The position numbers and the translations under genes are program-made. Positions 1 through 4,824 of a stretch of 5,217 nucleotides of DNA are shown here, in pieces. The notes below the pieces were generated by a model. It was not told the DNA's origin. It did no database searches and saw nothing but the letters and a program-made list of their open reading frames with translations. Source of the DNA: an uncultured Paracoccaceae bacterium (GTDB lineage: Bacteria > Pseudomonadota > Alphaproteobacteria > Rhodobacterales > Rhodobacteraceae); contig CALHST010000009.1 in the NCBI GenBank assembly GCA_938038825.1, forward strand, positions 1-5,217, in the 5' to 3' direction. Within the stretch, counting starts at the first letter, position 1. Every line of letters starts with the position of its first letter.

Positions 1-332
1 TAGACGCGTTTGGACTGACCTATCCGCAGTACATTGTTCTGATGGCTTTGGCTGAAAAGGACGACATTTCGATTACGGCCTTGGCGACGCGTCTTGGGGT
101 CTCAAAGGCGACGATGACGCCACTGCTAAGACGCTTAGAAGCCAAAAAATTGATCCAGCGACATTTGAAGCAAGACAATGAACGCCAGAAATTGGTCACC
201 ATTACGCTTGTTGGGCGCACTCTTTTTGAACGGGCTTCGGTGACATCACATCAGGTCTTTTGCGCAAGTGGATTGAGCAAAGCTGAAGCTGACGATGTGA
301 TCCGTTTGTCCAAGCTTGTTACGCAGAAGTAG
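1..332 (+). CDS. MarR-family regulator, OhrR-like, C-terminal part (5' end outside window)
   Basis: Cytoplasmic winged-helix DNA-binding regulator, open at the left edge. The reading frame starts at base 3 and gives 109 residues before TAG at 330-332. The first visible residues contain LTYPQY, the hallmark segment of the OhrR branch of MarR. The helix-turn-helix follows (ITALATRLGVSKATMTPLLRR, about visible residues 24-44), then the wing (QDNERQKLVTIT), then C-terminal dimerisation helices. Compared from memory with Bacillus subtilis OhrR (about 147 aa), it aligns without gaps at an offset of 33, so about 33 N-terminal residues are missing, including the site of the peroxide-sensing cysteine. 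The visible Tyr7 matches OhrR Tyr40. The only visible cysteine (residue 87, in FCASGLS) falls where two-cysteine OhrR proteins carry the resolving cysteine. OhrR proteins normally repress an organic hydroperoxide reductase gene (ohr), which is not in this window. MarR family is near certain; OhrR function is inferred. Confidence 0.88.
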   Translation, partial: DAFGLTYPQYIVLMALAEKDDISITALATRLGVSKATMTPLLRRLEAKKLIQRHLKQDNERQKLVTITLVGRTLFERASVTSHQVFCASGLSKAEADDVIRLSKLVTQK

Positions 333-413
333 CGCGACGATATTTCGGACGAAGTAACGCAGGTTAGATGTTGGAACGTGTTTCTTCCGGTGCCTTGAAT
401 CTGCGAATCATCC

Positions 414-430
414 TGAAACCTGCGGTATCA
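414..430. promoter_or_regulatory. possible auxiliary operator (imperfect dyad)
   Basis: TGAAACC and GGTATCA flank a 3-bp centre (TGC); six of seven arm positions are complementary. The arms resemble those of the perfect operator (TGCAACC/GGTTGCA) but are split by 3 bp rather than touching. The centre lies about 75 bp upstream of the main operator, a distance compatible with looping. It could equally be chance. Confidence 0.2.
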
Positions 431-490
431 GTTGGCTGGCCTGAAGCGAAAATGTTTAACAGTACTGAATTCATTTGATTTTTTTAGAAA

Positions 491-504
491 TGCAACCGGT
501 TGCA
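491..504. promoter_or_regulatory. LacI-family operator, perfect 14-bp palindrome
   Basis: TGCAACCGGTTGCA is identical to its own reverse complement and has the central CG step typical of LacI-family operators, where a hinge-helix leucine inserts into the minor groove. The LacI regulator encoded at the end of the same operon keeps that leucine (Leu55), so it is the natural ligand. The site lies 229 bp upstream of the binding-protein start codon and overlaps the best candidate -35 hexamer, a position suited to repression. The palindrome is seen directly; the pairing with this regulator is inferred. Confidence 0.75.
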
Positions 505-527
505 AAATTTTGATCCTGCGATATCCT
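500..527 (+). promoter_or_regulatory. candidate sigma-70-type promoter of the transporter operon
   Basis: TTGCAA (500-505) and TATCCT (522-527) are separated by 16 bp. Each matches four of six bases of the consensus -35 and -10 hexamers. The -35 element sits inside the right arm of the 491-504 palindrome, so a bound repressor would block it. The start of transcription would fall near 534, leaving a leader of about 200 nt. Both matches are moderate, and a promoter closer to the gene is not excluded. Confidence 0.35.
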
Positions 528-636
528 AAGCCGGATTGCTGGGATTTGATTGTCTTTCGAAACCTGTGGCGATTCAGGTGGGCCAACGCTGAAGAAATTC
601 AAAACGTAAGGCCGCTTGCTGACCCTAAGGCGACAA

Positions 637-652
637 AGTGAAAGAGTGAAAG
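637..652 (+). repeat. tandem 8-bp repeat in the leader
   Basis: AGTGAAAG occurs twice head to tail with no gap. The purine-rich stretch lies in the presumed untranslated leader about 80 nt before the ribosome binding site. No function can be assigned. Confidence 0.4.
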
Positions 653-671
653 TCCAGATCACAACACGAAA

Positions 672-713
672 GCCCGACGAGGGCTCCTGGCTTAAATGAC
701 GCGTGAGCCGGGC
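672..713 (+). promoter_or_regulatory. possible leader hairpin before the ribosome binding site
   Basis: GGCTC (682-686) can pair with GAGCC (705-709), and the stem can continue with GCCC (672-675) against GGGC (710-713) across a 6-nt bulge. The loop is 18 nt. A competing 5-bp hairpin (AGCCC 671-675 with GGGCT 681-685) uses the same bases, so the two folds exclude each other. The structure ends about 10 nt before the GGGAGGA ribosome binding site at 723-729. No known riboswitch is recognised. Confidence 0.25.
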
Positions 714-732
714 ACGCACATAGGGAGGAAAC

Positions 733-1671
733 ATGAAAAAATTCTTGATGACAGCAGGTCTGACCGCATTGCTTGCAACAGGCGCAATGGCTCAGCAAAT
801 CGGCGTATCTGTCGCCCGTTTTGACGACAATGGTCTGACTGTTATGCGTAATGGCATGACTGCGCACGAAGCGTCCTTGGACGGTGTAAGCCTGCAGATC
901 GAAGATGCGACAGACGATGTGGCCAAGCAGCTTGACCAGATCAACAACTTCATCGCGTCCGGTGTCGATGCGATCATCGTGAACGCAGTTGATACAAACG
1001 CAACTGAAGCGATGTCCAATGCGGCAGCAGCAGCCAATGTTCCATTGGTCTATGTGAACCGTCAGCCAATCAACATGGACACATTGCCTGATGGGCAAGC
1101 GTTTGTAGCATCCAACGAGATCGAATCCGGCACATTGGCCGCATTCCGCATGTGCCAAGACTTGCGTGCACAGGGTAAATCCGGCGGCGCGAAAGCGTAT
1201 ATGCTGATGGGCCAGTTGTCTAACCAAGCGGCTGTTCAGCGTTCCAAAGATTTCCATGATGTAATCGGCATGGATATGTGTAACTTCATCACTTTGATCG
1301 ATGAGCAAACGGCCAACTGGTCGCGCGACGAAGCACAGGATTTGATGACAAACTGGATTTCTTCCGGTGAACCATTTGACGCTGTGTTCGGAAATAACGA
1401 CGAAATGGCGATTGGCGCGATCCAGGCGATGAAAGCGGCGGGCATCTCTATGGATGACGTTGTTGTTGGCGGCGTTGACGCCACGTCAGACGCGTTGGTG
1501 TCCATGCAAGCAGGCGAAATGGACGTAACAGTCTTCCAAGACCTTGCTGGCCAGGGTGCTGGTTCCATTGATACAGCCATCGCTTTGATCAATGGCGAAG
1601 AAGTCGACAAGACTGTCTTCATCCCATTCAAATTGGTGACACCTGAAAATATCGGCGACTTCCTTCAGTAA
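733..1671 (+). CDS. sugar ABC transporter periplasmic substrate-binding protein
   Basis: Periplasmic receptor that binds a sugar or polyol and hands it to the membrane permease. It has 312 residues, the usual size for the RbsB-like Peripla_BP_4 family. A Sec signal peptide is clear: KK, a hydrophobic core, then ATGAMA before QQ, with cleavage expected after residue 20. Two Rossmann-like lobes follow. Residues that match the sugar-contacting positions of ribose-binding protein are Asn109-Arg110 (VYVNRQP), Arg170 (QRSKDF), Asn222 (GNNDEMAIGA), Asp249 (GGVDATSD) and Gln269 (TVFQD). The start IGVSVARFDDN and VNRQP recall rhizopine/myo-inositol-binding relatives rather than ribose-binding protein itself, which has Asp-Arg at the latter site. 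Cys141 and Cys183 could form a disulfide after export. The start is fixed by GGGAGGA at 723-729 and the signal peptide. It is the first gene of the operon, 91 bp before the permease with a strong hairpin between. The family is certain; the substrate is unknown. Confidence 0.95.
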   Translation: MKKFLMTAGLTALLATGAMAQQIGVSVARFDDNGLTVMRNGMTAHEASLDGVSLQIEDATDDVAKQLDQINNFIASGVDAIIVNAVDTNATEAMSNAAAAANVPLVYVNRQPINMDTLPDGQAFVASNEIESGTLAAFRMCQDLRAQGKSGGAKAYMLMGQLSNQAAVQRSKDFHDVIGMDMCNFITLIDEQTANWSRDEAQDLMTNWISSGEPFDAVFGNNDEMAIGAIQAMKAAGISMDDVVVGGVDATSDALVSMQAGEMDVTVFQDLAGQGAGSIDTAIALINGEEVDKTVFIPFKLVTPENIGDFLQ

Positions 1672-1693
1672 ATCGCTGTGTTTCAAAAACGAT

Positions 1694-1721
1694 TGGGGCG
1701 CGCGTATCAACGTGCGCCCCA
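1694..1721 (+). terminator. intercistronic GC-rich hairpin, partial terminator or mRNA-stabilising element
   Basis: An 11-bp stem (1694-1704 with 1711-1721, one G-U pair) closes a 6-nt TATCAA loop. It is followed by GTTTCTTAT, a weak T-rich tail. It lies 22 nt after the binding-protein stop and 42 nt before the permease start. Such structures after the binding-protein gene usually let only part of the transcripts continue, or protect the upstream mRNA from 3' exonucleases, so the receptor is made in excess over the membrane parts. Partial rather than full termination is likely because the downstream genes have no other obvious promoter. Confidence 0.75.
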
Positions 1722-1762
1722 GTTTCTTATAAGACCAATTGCACCCGGGGGAGCGTGATCCG

Positions 1763-2836
1763 ATGTCAGATTCAAGCCAAGGCACAGGTGGCCTGACCTA
1801 CGACAAATCAAAACGACAATGGCCAAACGAACTGAACGTGTTTGCAGCATTGATCTTGATCATCGTTGTGTTCGAAATACTGGGTGCCATTTTTATGGGT
1901 CAAAGCTTGTTGTTTGATACACGCGACCGATTTGACAGCATTTTCAACGAAGCACGTCTTCGGATCATCATCATTCAAGTGGCGATCGTTGGCATTCTTG
2001 CTCTGGGTGTGACCCAAGTGATTATCACTGCTGGCATCGACCTGTCCTCGGGATCTGTGGTCGGAGCCACAGCGATGATTGCCATGAGTTTCGCGCAGGT
2101 TGCTGAAGTGAACGGTGGCCCAAACCCCAAGGCGATCTTTGGACCGGCTTTCCTTGATCTCCCTGTTGTGGTTCCCGTGATTGTTGGGCTTGCAGTTGGT
2201 ATGATGGCGGGCTTTATCAACGGTATTCTGGTTGCCTACTCTCGGATTCCACCGTTTATCGCGACGCTGGGTATGATGCTTTTTGCACGTGGCGTGGCGC
2301 AGTGGTGGTCACTTGGGAATCCAGTGTCTTTTCCTACAGAAGCCTATGCGGTCATTGGCGCAGGTATGAACCCAGTGATAATCTTTCTGGCTTTAGCCGC
2401 GCTGTTTCATTTCATCATGAATTACACCGTCTACGGTAAACACACATATGCTATTGGCTCAAACGAGGCTGCAGCGCGGATGTCTGGCATCAACGTGCCA
2501 AGGCACCTTCTGTTGGTCTATGTGATCGCCGGAATGCTTGCAGGCTTGGCGGCTGTCATCCTGACCTCGAAGAACTTGACTGCGCAATCCGGCATGGGAC
2601 TTTCATACGAACTGGAGGCCATCGCGATGGCTGTCATCGGCGGCGTGTCGCTGTTCGGGGGCCGTGGATCGATCATCGGAACCGTGATTGGTGCACTGAT
2701 TATCGGGGTCATTACGTCGGGCTTTACGTTCCTGCGGCTCGGAGCGTTCTATCAAGAAATGGTCCTGGGTTGCATCATCGTTGGCGCTGTTGCGCTGGAT
2801 CAGTGGCAACAAAAACGCGCCGCGGCGCGGGCATAA
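1763..2836 (+). CDS. sugar ABC transporter permease, RbsC/AraH type
   Basis: Inner-membrane channel subunit of the importer, expected to act as a homodimer. It has 357 residues, slightly longer than RbsC because of a polar cytoplasmic N-terminus of about 22 residues. Roughly nine to ten hydrophobic segments are visible, near residues 24-45, 68-90, 95-113, 135-158, 165-181, 203-220, 248-268, 284-297, 303-325 and 333-346. Family hallmarks are AGIDLSSGSVVG (90-101), the IPPFIATLG loop (162-170), the ATPase-coupling segment YGKHTYAIGSNEAAARMSG (224-242) and VIGGVSLFGGRGSIIGT (291-307). ATG at 1763 is chosen because GGGGGAG at 1747-1753 stands 9 nt before it. An in-frame TTG at 1739 would sit upstream of that site and add eight non-hydrophobic residues. 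It is followed 15 bp later by the ATPase gene. Confidence 0.94.
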   Translation: MSDSSQGTGGLTYDKSKRQWPNELNVFAALILIIVVFEILGAIFMGQSLLFDTRDRFDSIFNEARLRIIIIQVAIVGILALGVTQVIITAGIDLSSGSVVGATAMIAMSFAQVAEVNGGPNPKAIFGPAFLDLPVVVPVIVGLAVGMMAGFINGILVAYSRIPPFIATLGMMLFARGVAQWWSLGNPVSFPTEAYAVIGAGMNPVIIFLALAALFHFIMNYTVYGKHTYAIGSNEAAARMSGINVPRHLLLVYVIAGMLAGLAAVILTSKNLTAQSGMGLSYELEAIAMAVIGGVSLFGGRGSIIGTVIGALIIGVITSGFTFLRLGAFYQEMVLGCIIVGAVALDQWQQKRAAARA

Positions 2837-2851
2837 GGGGAGGTCAAGATC

Positions 2852-3625
2852 ATGTCAGACATCATTCTGGAAACCAAAGGCCTTACCAAACATTATGGCG
2901 GTGTTCACGCGCTTGAAGACGCAAACTTCGTCCTGAATAGGGGCGAACACGTTGCGATTATGGGAGACAACGGCGCAGGGAAATCTACGTTTGTGCGCCA
3001 GATCACTGGTGTGGAACAACGCACACGCGGGACCGTCGTTTTTGATGGAGAAGAAGTCAGCTTTGCCGGTCCCCTTGATGCCCGCGAAGCTGGGATCGAA
3101 ACTGTGTTTCAGACACTTGCCCTAGCCGACGATCTGAACGTGCCCGACAATCTGTTTCTGGGTCGGGAAAAGACCATGTGGAACTGGCTTGGCCCGTTTC
3201 GGCGGCTTGACTACAAAGCCATGCGCGAAGACACGATGGCAGGTTTGGTCAAGACCGGGGTTAAAATTCCCAACATCAAGAATACCATTGCCAATATGTC
3301 AGGCGGACAACGCCAATGTGTGGCGATCGCACGGACGGCAACCTTTGCATCGAAATTGACCATCATGGACGAACCAACAGCTGCCTTGGGGGTGCAGGAA
3401 ACAGCACAGGTGGAAAACATCATTCGGACTTTGAAGGAACAAGGCGAAAGCCTGATCCTTGTCAGTCACAACATGCGTCAGGTGTTTGATCTGGTGGATC
3501 GTATCGTTGTCTTCCGTCGGGGTCGCATTTGCGCGAACTTGATGAAGGAAGATACCGATGGCCAAGACGTCGTCGCGTACATCACCGGGGCAAAGACGCA
3601 ACCGGAATATGAGGGTGCCGCTTGA
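2852..3625 (+). CDS. sugar ABC transporter ATP-binding protein, single-domain FrcA-like
   Basis: Cytoplasmic ATPase that powers uptake; two copies should pair on the permease dimer. It has 257 residues and a single nucleotide-binding domain, unlike RbsA/AraG/MglA, which carry two domains in about 500 residues; the size fits the FrcA type. All catalytic motifs are intact: Walker A GDNGAGKST (38-46), Q-loop Gln87 (VFQTLAL), signature MSGGQRQ (149-155, Met replacing the usual Leu), Walker B LTIMDEP with catalytic Glu174, D-loop AALG (177-180) and switch His206 (LVSHNM). The insert LFLGREKTMWNW (101-112) is typical of sugar-importer ATPases. The start follows GGGGAGG at 2837-2843 with 8 nt spacing. 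The gene begins 15 bp after the permease, and its TGA overlaps the TTG start of the next gene by 4 bp, so translation of the two is probably coupled. Confidence 0.94.
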   Translation: MSDIILETKGLTKHYGGVHALEDANFVLNRGEHVAIMGDNGAGKSTFVRQITGVEQRTRGTVVFDGEEVSFAGPLDAREAGIETVFQTLALADDLNVPDNLFLGREKTMWNWLGPFRRLDYKAMREDTMAGLVKTGVKIPNIKNTIANMSGGQRQCVAIARTATFASKLTIMDEPTAALGVQETAQVENIIRTLKEQGESLILVSHNMRQVFDLVDRIVVFRRGRICANLMKEDTDGQDVVAYITGAKTQPEYEGAA

Positions 3626-3819
3626 AGCTTTTTGATTTCGAACACCCGTATTTTCGCCCTGTTTGGGTTCGAATACTGGTGGTCGTCATCTGTCTTGGGT
3701 GGGGCCTGTTCGAACTTTCGACGGGCGAGACTTTCTGGGCAGTTCTCTTTATTGGCGTTGGCCTGATTGCTGCCTGGCAATTCGCGACGATAGACTACGA
3801 CAAAGATGCAGACGAGTAA
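3622..3819 (+). CDS. small two-helix inner-membrane protein, DUF3329-like
   Basis: Protein of 65 codons from a TTG start that overlaps the ATPase stop (TTGA, 3622-3625). GAGGG at 3611-3615, 6 nt upstream, supports this start, and no ATG or GTG is available near it. The N-terminus KLFDFEHPYFRPVWVR is amphipathic and basic, followed by two hydrophobic helices (about 16-33 and 38-54) joined by the short polar turn STGETF, and an acidic tail DYDKDADE. The pattern FRP-W-R then a W/F-rich double helix resembles short alphaproteobacterial proteins annotated as DUF3329; that match is from memory. Positive charges before helix 1 suggest both ends face the cytoplasm. Its place between ATPase and regulator, with overlapping codons, suggests a role linked to the transporter such as an accessory subunit, but no function is known. 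Confidence 0.82.
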   Translation: MKLFDFEHPYFRPVWVRILVVVICLGWGLFELSTGETFWAVLFIGVGLIAAWQFATIDYDKDADE

Positions 3820-3828
3820 GGCAAAGGA

Positions 3829-4824
3829 ATGGCGGTAACCCTTAAGGATGTGGCAGAGCGCGCGGGCGTATCCCGGTCCGCTGTGTCACGTACTTATACA
3901 GAAGGTGCGTCTGTTTCAGCGAAAACACGGGACAAGGTGATCAAGGCGGCGTCTGATCTTGGATATTCGCCCAATGTTTTGGCCTCTTCCCTGACAACGG
4001 GACGGACGAAGTTGATTGGGTTGGTATCCAACAATTTCCACAACCCGATCTTTTTGCAAGTCTTTGATCTTTTTACCAAGGGTCTTCAAGAACGCGGTTT
4101 GCGGCCTTTGTTGGTGAATCTGTCCAATGAAACGGATCCCGAGAATTCTGTCCGCATGTTGCAGCAATATTCCGTGGACGCAGTGATCGTGGCGTCGTCG
4201 ACCCTTCCGGCAAGCTTTGCGCAAAGCTTCCACGATGCAGGGGTCCGTGTCGTTCATTCTTTTGGGCGCCATGTTCCCAACCCAAGTGTCCATATTGTTG
4301 GAATTGACAATATCGAAGCGGGTCGCCTCGCCGCTCAGACACTGGTTGATTACGGTTACACCAAGGTGGGCATGATGGCGGGTCCTCGCGGTGCCACCTC
4401 GACCCAAGATCGCTGTAAGGGGTTCATTCAGGAAATGGACCTGCACCCTGACATTGAAACCAGCGTTTCTTATGCAGATGACTATTCCTTTGATGCGGGC
4501 AGGGCCGAGATGGCCCGTTTGTTGCAAGACAATCCCGCGCAGGCATATTTCTGCGGTGATGATGTCTTGTCTATCGGAGCCTTGTCTGCTGCAGAGTCTG
4601 CCGGGATGTCAGTTCCTGACGATGTCGGTTTTCTTGGTTTGAACGATATGGATATGGCGCGGTGGGAAAACATTAACTTGTCTACAATTCGCAATCCATT
4701 TGCAGACGTGATCAAAGCGTCCATCGAGCTTGTCGAAGCGATGTTGAAAGACCCTGAAGTGACACCGCAGGCATGGTTATTTGATTGCCATGTGGTCGAA
4801 CGGGGCACGTTGCGTCGGCGTTAA
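3829..4824 (+). CDS. LacI-family transcriptional regulator of the transporter operon
   Basis: Sugar-responsive DNA-binding protein of 331 residues, full length for the family. The N-terminal helix-turn-helix spans about residues 4-23 (TLKDVAERAGVSRSAVSR), with Arg16 and Ser17 at the base-reading positions. The hinge helix NVLASSL (49-55) ends in Leu55, equivalent to the minor-groove leucine of LacI. The rest is a periplasmic-binding-protein-like effector domain: GLVSNNFHNPIF (64-75), VDAVIVASS (116-124), GIDNIEAGRLA (158-168), TSTQDRCKGF (190-199) and FLGLNDMDMARW (268-279), where Asn272 stands in the place of the usual sugar-contact Asp. ATG at 3829 is the only possible start, since an in-frame TAA lies at 3817; AAGG at 3818-3821 is a modest ribosome binding site. 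As the last gene of the operon, 9 bp after the small membrane protein, it would control its own expression, probably through the palindrome at 491-504. Its stop overlaps that of the converging methyltransferase gene. Confidence 0.94.
   Translation: MAVTLKDVAERAGVSRSAVSRTYTEGASVSAKTRDKVIKAASDLGYSPNVLASSLTTGRTKLIGLVSNNFHNPIFLQVFDLFTKGLQERGLRPLLVNLSNETDPENSVRMLQQYSVDAVIVASSTLPASFAQSFHDAGVRVVHSFGRHVPNPSVHIVGIDNIEAGRLAAQTLVDYGYTKVGMMAGPRGATSTQDRCKGFIQEMDLHPDIETSVSYADDYSFDAGRAEMARLLQDNPAQAYFCGDDVLSIGALSAAESAGMSVPDDVGFLGLNDMDMARWENINLSTIRNPFADVIKASIELVEAMLKDPEVTPQAWLFDCHVVERGTLRRR

Larger units (their letters stand above)
333..732. other. 400-bp intergenic control region with operator, promoter and long leader
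   Basis: No convincing gene lies here. The region separates the MarR-family gene from the transporter operon. It holds a perfect 14-bp palindrome at 491-504, a candidate promoter at 500-527, an imperfect operator-like dyad at 414-430, the near-repeat GAAACCTGYGG at 415-425 and 559-569, a tandem 8-bp repeat AGTGAAAG at 637-652, and a possible hairpin at 672-713 just before the ribosome binding site. The MarR-family gene has no classical T-tailed terminator after its stop. An 8-bp inverted repeat (CGCAGGTT at 358-365, AACCTGCG at 417-424) is present but its arms are 51 nt apart. If the promoter call is right, the transporter mRNA has a leader of about 200 nt. Confidence 0.7.

Noticed and set aside
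358..424. CGCAGGTT/AACCTGCG inverted repeat as terminator of the MarR gene
   Set aside because: The arms are 51 nt apart with no T-tract after the second arm; this does not look like an intrinsic terminator.
432..641. 69-codon open frame in the intergenic region
   Set aside because: It begins at TTG with no ribosome binding site, runs through the operator and promoter, and its composition (rich in W, R, F, C) is not that of a typical bacterial protein.
625..1308. 227-codon minus-strand open frame opposite the receptor gene
   Set aside because: It is very rich in Cys and His, has no family resemblance and lies fully against a well-supported gene; it is a codon-bias shadow.
1739..1762. Upstream TTG start for the permease
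   Set aside because: The purine-rich GGGGGAG site lies downstream of the TTG and is correctly placed for ATG at 1763; the extra residues add nothing family-like.
3663..3845. 60-codon open frame overlapping the small membrane protein
   Set aside because: It lies in another frame of the two-helix protein, lacks a ribosome binding site and runs into the LacI start; the membrane-protein frame is far better supported.
3916..4527. 203-codon minus-strand open frame opposite the LacI gene
   Set aside because: Antisense shadow of a clear LacI coding sequence with no recognisable domain or ribosome binding site.
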